A DNA stretch of 64,000 bases from Alphaproteobacteria bacterium (GTDB lineage: Bacteria; Pseudomonadota; Alphaproteobacteria; UBA828), in the NCBI GenBank assembly GCA_022820945.1, contig JAJEEP010000040.1, positions 89,008-153,007 on the forward strand, written 5' to 3'. Shown one piece after another: positions 53,101 to 61,096 of this stretch; within the stretch, counting starts at the first letter, position 1; every line of letters starts with the position of its first letter. A model generated the notes under the pieces. That model was not told the origin of the DNA. It searched no databases and was given only the letters and a program-made list of their open reading frames with translations. Both the position numbers and the translations under genes were made by a program.

Positions 53101-53639
53101 GGGACGAGAGCGCCCCCGACGAGCCCGAGGCCGGGACCGGCTCGGAGGCCGAGGACGCCTCAGCCGCCGCACCGCTGGACGGCGAAGATCAAGGCCCGCT
53201 CGCCGTCGACACGGTGGATTACGACGAAGAGGGCAACATGACCTTCGGCGGCAAGGCCGAGCCGGACGTGGCCCTGCAGGTTTATATCGATGAGCGGCAT
53301 GTCGGCACCATCGAGAGCGACGCGGCGGGCGAATGGGAGGTCTCGCCGGAGGACGAGGTCGCCCCCGGCACCTACACGCTCAGGGTGGATCAGGTCGATC
53401 CCGCCGGTGTGGTCCTCGCCCGCATCGAGACTCCGCTGACCCGCGCCCGGCCCGAGGAACTCTCGTTCGGCGATGCCATCGTGGTGGTCCAGCCGGGGAA
53501 CAGCCTCTGGCGCATCGCCCGGCGCACCCTCGGCGGTGGCATCCACTTTACCGAGATCTACGAAGCGAATCGCAGCCAGATCACGGACCCCGCGCTGATC
53601 CATCCCGGCCAGATCTTCACCGTTCCCGAACTCAACTGA
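50103..53639 (+). CDS. Membrane-anchored LysM protein with about 750-aa acidic Ala/Thr/Asp/Glu repeat region and Ig-like modules
   Basis: N-terminal TM AAPAAAAVVVVGVLLGVFL; long TEDGT..AGTEAADDAAGTDTMAEGD repeats; two bacterial Ig-like segments; C-terminal LysM VVVQPGNSLWRIARRTLGGGIHFTEIYEANRSQITDPALIHPGQIFTVP. Confidence 0.85.
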   Translation: MSETGNFTSRVADVLKRRETLRIAAPAAAAVVVVGVLLGVFLTGGDEPDQSSGPTVDIADSAGEGAGEGVSPTDETAATTADAGAGAPTEPSDAGVDDPAKTAEAVPTPEDPPGGDVTVAEPEDDASTLAAAPEKPTEPDTGEMAETTPTPADQPAGDADAVAQAGETAGPSTADDGAPAVSAAEDAAETGVAAATGDGAEPTTEDGETVAAGSEASDDATGADTMAEGDGGTATAPGTEEGTATTAEAGSTKDDAGADGMAAAEDSTAPATEDDTTTAAGTEAADDAAGTDTMAEGDDSTATPSEDDGAPTVTEAEDATETDVAATTGDGDEPGTEEDTAASAGTEAADDASDTDTMAEGDAGIAPVTEDDAAVAAGTEAADDTAGPDAAPSGEQSLAVRPDAADPESEAETPVEPQGGDTMASADVAGSGAAEDAAVTPDSAESGDLSGDDASEVTSDAEQDATTETATTTEQADADEAPPETGTAAEQDVAAAADGTEPGVSEDAAAAPETDETASAGEQDLSTSPEEGIPGGAADTDTMAEAEDGTEPGADEDSAAIEAGATDGATDADMIAEGDVGTALAAEDETAVTVEAGTTEDASGTGTTATTDGGTASATGEDGTASAEPEATDDAAGTDAMAEAEDGTGPAATNPAATNEDSAAAEAGATDDAAGTGTMVTTGDGTDDETAAAGTQVADDATGADAMAATEDGTVSGSEGDAATTEAAEPADGTQDAASEAEIETAAGNDEPTAAEEAEQDIVEARVVPDDEVEAAEKPTVAPDVSEEATPDEEQPTAEKPAVIPPSFDTVRITPDGRAVIAGRAPPGAEVTVKSESVDLGSETANLSGEWTLVPFVTIPPGNHQFSAIATLPDGTNVESDQVLIVSVPDREEDPDGSVLALLTPRDGDGTSTVLQKPEPAPEVADEERIEVARPDTTPEGEAAPGAEQPDEARPGDAPEEEPMDLASRDEAGSDAAGAGEAAAPNGTEQDKASMDVASRDESAPDEPEAGTGSEAEDASAAAPLDGEDQGPLAVDTVDYDEEGNMTFGGKAEPDVALQVYIDERHVGTIESDAAGEWEVSPEDEVAPGTYTLRVDQVDPAGVVLARIETPLTRARPEELSFGDAIVVVQPGNSLWRIARRTLGGGIHFTEIYEANRSQITDPALIHPGQIFTVPELN
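50625..52330 (+). repeat. Degenerate in-frame coding repeats, including a 396-bp higher-order copy (50625 vs 51021) and a 294-bp spaced copy (51729 vs 52023)
   Basis: GACGATGG-GCGCCT..ACAGGAGACGGTG..GAGCCC recurs 396 bp apart; ATGGCnGAGGCCGAAGACGGCACC recurs 294 bp apart; GACACGATGGCGGAGGGCGA occurs several times. Confidence 0.85.
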
Positions 53640-53664
53640 GGACGCGCTCCAGGGCGCGCGGCGC

Positions 53665-54153
53665 TCAACTCAGCCGGGCGACCAAATAGCGGAGCAGGCT
53701 GAGAAGGCGCTTCTTTTCGTCCTCGGAGAGGCCGTGGGTCGCGAGCGCGTTCACCTCCAACGCGGCCGGCACCAACTCGCCGCAGAGCTCGCGCCCCCGC
53801 TCCGTCAGCATTACGCGGCGCCGGCGGCTGTCCTCGCGGTCGCGCACGCGCTGGATCAGGCCGTCGCGCTCCATCCGCTGAAGCGTCCGCGCGGCCGTCG
53901 GCTCCTCGATCTGCTGCCGGCGGCTCAGTTCCTTCTGGGTGAGGCTTTCCTCCTCCCAGAGCAGCAGCAGCATCGACCATTGAGCGACCGAGACCCCGTA
54001 GCGGCCCAGCCGCTCCTGCAGTGCACGGGAGAAAAGACGCGAGGCGAGCGAGACCAGGTGGGCGGTGCTTTCCTCGATCACGAACGGCGTCGCACCGCTC
54101 GTCTCGTCTGCGCCCCGGGCCGCCGGCCGGCGGCGTATCACTTCGTATGACAC
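53665..54153 (-). CDS. MarR family transcriptional regulator
   Basis: VAQWSMLLLLWEEESLTQKELSRRQQIEEPTAARTLQRMERDGLIQRVRDREDSRRRRVMLTERG, winged-helix MarR signature. Confidence 0.93.
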   Translation of the reverse strand: MSYEVIRRRPAARGADETSGATPFVIEESTAHLVSLASRLFSRALQERLGRYGVSVAQWSMLLLLWEEESLTQKELSRRQQIEEPTAARTLQRMERDGLIQRVRDREDSRRRRVMLTERGRELCGELVPAALEVNALATHGLSEDEKKRLLSLLRYLVARLS

Positions 54154-54355
54154 GGCACTCGCTCTCCTGACCACCGCTGCATTCCTATGGTGCGCCGGAG
54201 CGCCCGGACAAGAAAGGGGTGCAGCGGAGCGCTATGCCGCCCGTGCCCGCAGCCATGCGGAAAACCATTCAAACTGCCTGCCATCGCTGGCATAGTGCGC
54301 GCCGCGCCGCGCCGCAGCCAGAGCCAGCGGGCGCGCCGGGGAGGCGAGGGGGGAC

Positions 54356-55678
54356 ATGGCACTTAACGTGGCGATCGTCGGGTCGGGTCCGGCGGGTTTC
54401 TACACGGCGGATTCGCTCCTGAAAGCCGATTCGGAATGCCGGATCGACATCATCGACCGGCTGCCGACGCCCTATGGGCTGATCCGTTTCGGGGTCGCAC
54501 CCGACCACGAGAAGACCAAGAACGTGATGCGCGGATTCGCGCGCACGGCCTCGGACGAGCGCGTCAACTTCTACGGCGATGTCGATATCGGCGAAGCGCT
54601 CTCCCTCGACGAACTGCGCGAGATGTACGATGCCGTCGTGCTCGCGGTCGGCGCGGCCCACGACCGACACCTCGGCATCCCGGGCGAGGACAAGGCCGGC
54701 GTCGTCGGCTCGGCGAGCTTCGTCAACTGGTACAACGCGCATCCCGATTTCGTCGATCGCACGCCTCATCTCGATACGTCGAGCGTGGTCATCGTCGGTG
54801 CCGGCAACGTCGCCATCGACGTGGCGCGCGTGCTGGTCAAGACGCCGGCGGAGATGGCGGCGACCGACCTGCCGGACTACGCCGCCGGGCCCATCCACGG
54901 TGCACCGATCAGCGACGTCTACATGGTGGCGCGGCGTGGCCCGGTCGAGGCCAAGTTCACCAATGTCGAGCTGCGGGAGATGGGCCACCTGGAGCAATGC
55001 GTGCCCCAGGTCGCAGCCGCCGATCTGCCCGACGAGGTGACCGGCGAGATGTCTCCGCGCGATCGGCGCGTACGCGAGAAGAACCTGGAGACGCTCCGCG
55101 CCTTCGCCGGGCGGGAGGGCGAGGAGAAGCCCAAGCGCGTGCACTTTGTCTTCTTCGCGAGTCCGGTAGAAATTCTGGGTGGCGAGCATGTGGAAGCGGT
55201 GCGCTTCGAGCGCACGCGGGTCGAGAACGGCCGCGCCGTCGGCACCGGCGAGCATTTCGAGATCGCCTGCGGCCTGGTGGTCGCCGCCGTGGGCTACCTC
55301 TCCCTGCCGGTGGACGGTGCACCGTTCGACCACAAGTACGGCGTCGTGGTGAACGACGAGGGCCGGGTCGGGCCCGGCCTCTATGCGGTCGGCTGGATCA
55401 AGCGCGGGCCCACCGGGGTGATCGGCACCAACAAGCCGGACGGCCGGGATGCCGCGCAGCAGATCGTCGATGATCTCGGTGCGGGCAGCGGCAAGCCCGG
55501 CCGCGAGGGGCTGGAGGCGCTGCTGCGGGCCCGCGGGCGCCGCTGGGTCGATCTCGCGGACTGGCAGCGAATCGAAGCGGCGGAAATCGCCGCCGCCGCG
55601 GAAGGTGCACCGCGCCGCAAGCTCTACCGCCGCGAGGATTTTCTCGCCGTCCTCGACGAGCAGCGGGCCGCCGGTTGA
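54356..55678 (+). CDS. FAD-dependent oxidoreductase, ferredoxin-NADP+ reductase (adrenodoxin reductase/FprA-like)
   Basis: VAIVGSGPAGFYTADSLLK, YGLIRFGVAPDHEKTKNV, VVIVGAGNVAIDVARVL and GWIKRGPTGVIGTNKPDG. Confidence 0.94.
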   Translation: MALNVAIVGSGPAGFYTADSLLKADSECRIDIIDRLPTPYGLIRFGVAPDHEKTKNVMRGFARTASDERVNFYGDVDIGEALSLDELREMYDAVVLAVGAAHDRHLGIPGEDKAGVVGSASFVNWYNAHPDFVDRTPHLDTSSVVIVGAGNVAIDVARVLVKTPAEMAATDLPDYAAGPIHGAPISDVYMVARRGPVEAKFTNVELREMGHLEQCVPQVAAADLPDEVTGEMSPRDRRVREKNLETLRAFAGREGEEKPKRVHFVFFASPVEILGGEHVEAVRFERTRVENGRAVGTGEHFEIACGLVVAAVGYLSLPVDGAPFDHKYGVVVNDEGRVGPGLYAVGWIKRGPTGVIGTNKPDGRDAAQQIVDDLGAGSGKPGREGLEALLRARGRRWVDLADWQRIEAAEIAAAAEGAPRRKLYRREDFLAVLDEQRAAG

Positions 55679-55683
55679 GAATT

Positions 55684-55701
55684 GACGCCCTGCGGGGCGT
55701 C
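55684..55701 (+). terminator. Hairpin downstream of the ferredoxin reductase gene (no clear U-tract)
   Basis: GACGCCC-tgcg-GGGCGTC. Confidence 0.35.
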
Positions 55702-55705
55702 GAAA

Positions 55706-55716
55706 TGGTCAGACCA
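55706..55716 (+). promoter_or_regulatory. Palindrome TGGTC-A-GACCA upstream of korA, GntR-operator-like
   Basis: Perfect 5-bp arms around one base; similar in form to TGGTnnnACCA operators of FCD-type GntR regulators. Confidence 0.35.
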
Positions 55717-55802
55717 CTAGACATCGGGAGCCGCTGGGAGTAAGTGAATCCTCCCGCCCCGATCGGCTGACTCGGCGGTTTTCATGGAGAATGATTAGGG
55801 CT

Positions 55803-57668
55803 ATGGCAGAAGCAGCATTGACGCTCGACGAGGTGCCGCGCGAGGAGCTGGAATCGGCTGTGATCCGCTTTGCCGGGGATTCCGGCGATGGCATGCAGCT
55901 GACCGGCGGACGCTTCACCGAGACCACGGCACTCGCCGGCAACGATCTCACCACCTTCCCCGACTTTCCGGCAGAGATCAGGGCGCCGATCGGCACCACC
56001 TACGGCGTCTCCGCGTTCCAGATCAACTTCGGCTCGCGCAACGTGATGACCTCAGGCGACCTGCCGGACGTGCTTGTCTGCATGAATCCCGCCGCGCTCA
56101 AGGTCAATCTCTCCGAGCTCAGGGAAGGCGGCCTGATCATCGTCGATACCGGCACCTTCACCGACAAGAACCTGCAGAAGGCGGGTTACGAGGCCAATCC
56201 GCTCGACGACGGCAGTCTCGATCGTTATCGGATCATGGCCATCGACATCTCGAAGCTGACGCTGGAGGCGGTCAAGGAGTGCGACGTCTCCAAGAAGGAG
56301 GGGCTGCGCGCCAAGAACCTCTGGACCCTCGGCCTGATCTACTGGATGTACGACCGCGACGTGGCGGCGACGGTGGAGTGGCTCGGCACCAAGTTCAAGA
56401 AGCTGCCCAACATCGCTGCCGCCAACATCGCCTGCCTCAAGGCGGGGCATGCCTTCGGCGAGACGGCCGAGCTGCCGGACGGTGCCCTGGTCTACGAGAT
56501 CAAGCCGGCGACCTTCCGGCCGGGGCTCTACCGCACCGTCACCGGGACGGAGGCGCTGGCCTGGGGCCTCGTGGCGGGATCGCAGCTCGCCGGGCTCAAG
56601 CTGGTGTTCAGCTCCTATCCGATCACGCCGGCGTCTTCGGTTTTGCACGTGCTTTCCCGCCTCAAGGCCTACGACGTGGTGACCTTCCAGGCCGAGGACG
56701 AGATTGCTGCGGCCGGCGCTGCGATCGGCGCCTCCTACGCCGGCGCTCTCGGCGTTACCTCGAGCTCTGGACCGGGCGTCGCGCTCAAGACCGAGGCGCT
56801 CGGCCTCGCCATTACCGCCGAGCTGCCGCTGGTTCTCATCAATTCCCAGCGCGCGGGCCCGTCCACGGGCATGCCGACCAAGACCGAGCAGTCGGACCTC
56901 TATCTCGCCGTCTACGGGCGCAATGCGGACGCGCCGCTGGTGGTGCTCGCGGCCCGCTCGTCGGCGGAGGCGTTCGACGTCGCCATCGAGGCGGTGCGGC
57001 TTGCCACCCGCTACATGACGCCGGTCGTGCTGCTGTCCGACACCTTCATCGCCAACGCGGCCGAGCCGTGGCGGCTGCCCGATGTCGGCGTGCTCGAACC
57101 CTTCCCCGTGTCGTTCCACACCGACGCAGAGGGATTCCAGCCCTACCAGCGGGATCCCGAAACGCTGGCTCGCCGCTGGGTGAAGCCCGGCACCCCCGGC
57201 CTCGAACATCGCATCGGCGGGCTCGAGAAGGACTACACGACGGGCAACGTCTCGTACGACCCCGAGAACCACCAGCGCATGACCGACGTAAGGCACGAGA
57301 AGATCGCCCGCATCGCGGACGACATTCCGGAACAGGAGGTCGACCAGGGGCCGAATCAGGGCCCCTTCGCGGTGGTCGGCTGGGGCTCCACTTACGGGCC
57401 GATCAGCCGGGCCGTCGAGCGTTGCCGGGATGACGGCATCAGCGTCTCCCACATCCACCTGCGGTACCTCAACCCGCTGCCGCGCAATCTCGGCGATCTG
57501 CTCGCGGGCTTCGACAAGGTGCTGGTGCCAGAGATGAACATGGGCCAGCTCACCACCGTGCTGCGCAGCCGCTATCTGGTGCCGGCCGTAAGCCTGCCCA
57601 AGGTTACCGGCAAGCCCTTCAAGATCGTCGAGATCATGGACGCGATCCGCGCCCATTCGGAGGCCTGA
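55803..57668 (+). CDS. korA: 2-oxoacid:acceptor (ferredoxin) oxidoreductase, subunit alpha (gamma-alpha fusion)
   Basis: VIRFAGDSGDGMQLTGGRFTETTALAGNDLTTFPDFPAEIRAP...SYPITPASSVLHVLSRLKAYDVVTFQAEDEIAAAGAAIGASYAGALGVTSSSGPG. Confidence 0.95.
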   Translation: MAEAALTLDEVPREELESAVIRFAGDSGDGMQLTGGRFTETTALAGNDLTTFPDFPAEIRAPIGTTYGVSAFQINFGSRNVMTSGDLPDVLVCMNPAALKVNLSELREGGLIIVDTGTFTDKNLQKAGYEANPLDDGSLDRYRIMAIDISKLTLEAVKECDVSKKEGLRAKNLWTLGLIYWMYDRDVAATVEWLGTKFKKLPNIAAANIACLKAGHAFGETAELPDGALVYEIKPATFRPGLYRTVTGTEALAWGLVAGSQLAGLKLVFSSYPITPASSVLHVLSRLKAYDVVTFQAEDEIAAAGAAIGASYAGALGVTSSSGPGVALKTEALGLAITAELPLVLINSQRAGPSTGMPTKTEQSDLYLAVYGRNADAPLVVLAARSSAEAFDVAIEAVRLATRYMTPVVLLSDTFIANAAEPWRLPDVGVLEPFPVSFHTDAEGFQPYQRDPETLARRWVKPGTPGLEHRIGGLEKDYTTGNVSYDPENHQRMTDVRHEKIARIADDIPEQEVDQGPNQGPFAVVGWGSTYGPISRAVERCRDDGISVSHIHLRYLNPLPRNLGDLLAGFDKVLVPEMNMGQLTTVLRSRYLVPAVSLPKVTGKPFKIVEIMDAIRAHSEA

Positions 57669-57669
57669 G

Positions 57670-58701
57670 ATGAACGATACGGTCGCGATCCCCGCCCTCA
57701 CGCCACAGGATTTCACCTCCGACCAGGAGGTCCGCTGGTGTCCGGGCTGTGGCGACTACGCCATCATCAAGGCGGTGCGCAAGGCGCTCGCGGATATCGG
57801 GACCGACACCAAGGACGTGGTGTTCGTCTCCGGCATCGGCTGTGCGGCGCGCTTCCCCTACTACATGGACACCTACGGATTCCACACCATCCACGGTCGC
57901 GCGCCCGCGATCGCGACCGGGGTCAAGCTCGCCAATCCCGAGCTCGATGTCTGGGTGGTCTCGGGCGATGGCGATGGGCTTTCCATCGGCGGCAACCACA
58001 CGCTGCACGCCCTGCGTCGCAACGTCGACCTAAACATCCTGTTGTTCAACAACGAGATTTACGGCCTGACCAAGGGTCAGTACTCGCCGACCTCGCGCGA
58101 GGGCACGCGCTCGCCATCGACGCCGCTCGGCTCGGTCGACCATCCGCTGTCGGCGACCCGCTTCGCTCTCGGGGCCGGTGCGCGCTTCGTCGCCCGCGCG
58201 ATCGACACCGACCAGAAGCGGCTCCCCGACATCCTCAAGGCGGCGCATGCGCACAAGGGGACCTCGTTTCTGGAAATCTTCCAGAACTGCATCGTGTACA
58301 ACGACGGTGCGTTCGATGCGTTTGCCGAGCGCAAGAACGCACCGGAGACGCAGATATTCCTGGAGCACGGCAAGCCACTGATCTTCGGCAAGGAGCGGGA
58401 CAAGGGGCTCAGGCTCGCGCCTGGCACGTTCTCACTGGAGGTGGTGCCGCTCGGGGAGGGCGGCGTGGACGAGTCCGATCTGCTTGTTCACGACCAGACC
58501 AACCGCCCGCTCGCCGGCATCCTGGCGGAGATGGAGCCGCCGGACTTCCCCGTGGCGCTCGGCGTGCTGTTCTGCAGCCCGGAGGAGAGCTACGAGGCTG
58601 CGGTCTACGCGCAGATCGAGGACGCCAAGGCGACGTCGAAGGCCGCCGGGATCGACGCCCTGCTGCGGACGGGTCACACCTGGTCCGTGGAGGCGCGCTG
58701 A
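57670..58701 (+). CDS. korB: 2-oxoacid:ferredoxin oxidoreductase, subunit beta
   Basis: VRWCPGCGDYAIIKAVRKAL, GIGCAARFPYYMDTYGFHTIHGRAPAIATGVKLANPELDVWVVSGDGDGLSIGGNH (TPP motif). Confidence 0.95.
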   Translation: MNDTVAIPALTPQDFTSDQEVRWCPGCGDYAIIKAVRKALADIGTDTKDVVFVSGIGCAARFPYYMDTYGFHTIHGRAPAIATGVKLANPELDVWVVSGDGDGLSIGGNHTLHALRRNVDLNILLFNNEIYGLTKGQYSPTSREGTRSPSTPLGSVDHPLSATRFALGAGARFVARAIDTDQKRLPDILKAAHAHKGTSFLEIFQNCIVYNDGAFDAFAERKNAPETQIFLEHGKPLIFGKERDKGLRLAPGTFSLEVVPLGEGGVDESDLLVHDQTNRPLAGILAEMEPPDFPVALGVLFCSPEESYEAAVYAQIEDAKATSKAAGIDALLRTGHTWSVEAR

Positions 58702-58747
58702 TCGCCGACCATCTTCGGTCCCATAACTTTTGGCGCATGAGGCCGCG

Positions 58748-59464
58748 ATGATCGAGGCCCTGATCTTCGACGTGTTCGGCACGGTGGTCGACTGGCGCAC
58801 CGGTGTCGCCCGCGAGGTCGAGGCGTTCTTCGCGGATTCGGAGCATCGGGTCGATTCCATCGCCTTCGCGGACTCGTGGCGGGCCAAGTACCAGCCGTCG
58901 ATGGAGCAGATTCGGTCCGGGCGGCGCGGCTACACGGTGCTCGACGTGCTGCATCGCGAGAACCTCGACGCGACGCTCGCGGAGCTCGGGCTCGACGACG
59001 CCGTGGACAATGAGGGCCGCACGCGCCTCAACCGGGCGTGGGAGAAGCTGCCGCCCTGGCCGGATGCGGTGTCGGGCTTGGAGGCCCTGCACGGCCGCTA
59101 TCTCCTTGCGCCTTGCTCGAACGGCTCGATCGCGATGATGGCGCGGCTCGCGCGCTCCGCCGGGTTGCCCTGGGACGCGATCGTCGGTGCCGATATCGCG
59201 CACGACTACAAGCCGCAGGCGGCGGTCTACCGCGCGTCCGCCGCCGCGCTCGGCCTCGCGCCGGAGGCGGTGATGATGGTCGCCGCGCACAACTTCGACC
59301 TCGCGGCGGCGCGTGAGGCGGGGCTCAAGACGGCCTTCGTGTCGCGCCCCGAAGAGTATGGCGATGGGCCGGTCGGCAAGCCCGATCTCGCTCCCAGCGA
59401 CGACTGGGAGGCCGTGGTGCCGGATTTTCGGGCCCTCGCCCGGCAGATGGGTGCGGGCGGCTAA
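58748..59464 (+). CDS. Haloacid dehalogenase type II (HAD family)
   Basis: IFDVFGTVVDWRTGVAREVEAFF, LAPCSNGSIAMMARLARSAGLPWDAIVGADIAHDYKPQAAVY and MVAAHNFDLAAAREAGLKTAFV. Confidence 0.93.
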   Translation: MIEALIFDVFGTVVDWRTGVAREVEAFFADSEHRVDSIAFADSWRAKYQPSMEQIRSGRRGYTVLDVLHRENLDATLAELGLDDAVDNEGRTRLNRAWEKLPPWPDAVSGLEALHGRYLLAPCSNGSIAMMARLARSAGLPWDAIVGADIAHDYKPQAAVYRASAAALGLAPEAVMMVAAHNFDLAAAREAGLKTAFVSRPEEYGDGPVGKPDLAPSDDWEAVVPDFRALARQMGAGG

Positions 59465-59492
59465 CTCTCGGGAGTGAACCCGGTCCTCTCGT

Positions 59493-59867
59493 TCAGCCTG
59501 CGGTCGCGGGCAAATCAACTTTAATCAGAGACTCCGCTGGAATGCCCAGCCCCTGGTGCAGCCGCCAGATCATTCGCAGGCTCAGCGGGCGCTTGCGGTT
59601 GAGGACCTCATAGACCCGGCTTCGGCTCCCGATGTAGGGCACGAGATCCTTCGGCGCCAGCCCGCTCTGCTCCATATGATAGCGGATCGCGGCGACCGGG
59701 TCGGGCAAGTCGAGAGGAACGTGTTTTGCTTCCCACGCCTCGACGAGCGTCACCAGGACGTCAAGACGGTCGCCTTCTGGCGTATTTCGCTTCGCCGTCA
59801 TCAGGCCCTCGATCTCCTTCAACGCGCGCTGATGGTCGCGTTTGGTCTTGATCGGTGCGATGTCCAT
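59493..59867 (-). CDS. higA: HigA-type antitoxin, XRE-like HTH
   Basis: MDIAPIKTKRDHQRALKEIEGLM...DPVAAIRYHMEQSGLAPKDLVPYIGSRSRVYEVLNRKRPLSLRMIWRLHQGLGIPAESLI. Confidence 0.92.
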   Translation of the reverse strand: MDIAPIKTKRDHQRALKEIEGLMTAKRNTPEGDRLDVLVTLVEAWEAKHVPLDLPDPVAAIRYHMEQSGLAPKDLVPYIGSRSRVYEVLNRKRPLSLRMIWRLHQGLGIPAESLIKVDLPATAG

Positions 59868-59877
59868 CCCTCGCCTC

Positions 59878-60180
59878 TCAAATCGTCTGTGCATCGATGG
59901 TGTCGTAGTCACGGTGGTTACCGACGAACCGGATGTAGACGACACGGTACGGGTAGTTGATCCACACCACGATGCGGTACTTGTTACCGGCGATGTTGAA
60001 CACCGCACGGCCGTCCTTGAGGATACTCGCGTTCCTGATGTCCCGCTTGACCTCAGCGGGACTGGCCCAGTCAGCCGCCCTGACTTGGCGATACCATGCC
60101 ATCACCGGTTCACGGGCGTCGGCGTGAGAGCTCCTAGCGTCGACGAACCGCTTCAAGGTTGCAAGCGCGATGACCCTCAC
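59878..60180 (-). CDS. higB: HigB-type mRNA interferase toxin
   Basis: VRVIALATLKRFVDARSSHADAREPVMAWYRQVRAADWASPAEVKRDIRNASILKDGRAVFNIAGNKYRIVVWINYPYRVVYIRFVGNHRDYDTIDA; GTG start at 60180 preferred over the longer track ORF. Confidence 0.92.
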   Translation of the reverse strand: MRVIALATLKRFVDARSSHADAREPVMAWYRQVRAADWASPAEVKRDIRNASILKDGRAVFNIAGNKYRIVVWINYPYRVVYIRFVGNHRDYDTIDAQTI

Positions 60181-60183
60181 GGA

Positions 60184-60220
60184 AAAGAAGATAGTGTGAT
60201 CCCAAATTGGGATCAAGGCG
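60184..60220 (-). promoter_or_regulatory. Putative higBA promoter with overlapping 19-bp perfect palindrome operator (60197-60215)
   Basis: TGATCCCAA-A-TTGGGATCA; on the minus strand TTGATC-17 nt-TATCTT precedes the GTG start by about 7 nt. Confidence 0.65.
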
Positions 60221-60230
60221 AAATTCCTTG

Positions 60231-61031
60231 TCACCACTCCTTCGGGGCAAGGCCGTGGCGGGCGAGGAATTCGAGCACGTAGGTCGGCAGGCCGAAATCC
60301 GGGAGGTCGGCGTGGTCGGCTTCGGGGATGAACACGCCTTCCTTCGGTTCGCGGGCTCGTCGATAGAGCTTGCGCGCCAGTCGCACGGGGATGGTCCGGT
60401 CGCGCTCGCCGTGCACGATCAGGAGAGGCGCCGCAACCTTGCCGATCTTGGCGGCCGAGTCGAAGCGGTCCGCAATCAGGGGGCTGACTGGGAGCAGCGG
60501 GAAGCGGCCTGAGGCGATGTCCACGACCGAGCTGTAGGGCGCTTCGAGCACCAGGGCCGCTGGCGAGGATTCGCGGGCGAGATGAACCGCGACGCCGGTG
60601 CCCAGGGATTCGCCGTAGAGGATCTGCTGAGCGTCACCGCAGCCTCGTGTCCGGAGAAAGGCCCGTGCGGCGCGGCCGTCGGCGTAGAGGCCGTCTTCGG
60701 TCGGCGTGCCCGGGTTGCCGCTGTAGCCGCGCCAAGTGGTGAGCAGGACGCCGAGTCCGGCGTTGAGATAAGCCCGCACCTTGAAGCCCCGCATGCCGAT
60801 GTGGCCGGCATTGCCGTGGAAATAGATCAGGCTCGGCGTACCCGCGGCGCGGGGCGGGGCGTACCAGGCCAGCAGGGAGAGCCCGTCCCCGGTCTCGAGC
60901 GTGACGGGCGCAAACTCGGGAACCTCCGAGTCGGCCGGGGTCGGTCGGGTGGTGTCGGGAAAGTAGGTGAGCGAGCGCTGAAACGCCGTCACCGGGCCGG
61001 GCGGTCCGTGGCGCCAGAGCCATCCGAGCAT
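60231..61031 (-). CDS. Alpha/beta hydrolase (serine hydrolase-like)
   Basis: SLIYFHGNAGHIGMRGFKVRAYLNAGLGVLLTTWRGYSGNPGTPTEDGLYADGRAARAFLRTRG, GESLGTGVAVHLA, LLIVHGERDRTIPV. Confidence 0.93.
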   Translation of the reverse strand: MLGWLWRHGPPGPVTAFQRSLTYFPDTTRPTPADSEVPEFAPVTLETGDGLSLLAWYAPPRAAGTPSLIYFHGNAGHIGMRGFKVRAYLNAGLGVLLTTWRGYSGNPGTPTEDGLYADGRAARAFLRTRGCGDAQQILYGESLGTGVAVHLARESSPAALVLEAPYSSVVDIASGRFPLLPVSPLIADRFDSAAKIGKVAAPLLIVHGERDRTIPVRLARKLYRRAREPKEGVFIPEADHADLPDFGLPTYVLEFLARHGLAPKEW

Positions 61032-61043
61032 CGGTCAACGAAA

Positions 61044-61074
61044 AGGGCACCGGGCGTTGGCTGCCCGGTGCCCT
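61044..61074 (-). terminator. Rho-independent-like terminator of the Bax-inhibitor-1 gene
   Basis: Perfect 12-bp stem AGGGCACCGGGC/GCCCGGTGCCCT with 7-nt loop, followed on the minus strand by TTTT. Confidence 0.8.
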
Positions 61075-61096
61075 CCGTTCCTATCCCGCTGCGCCG

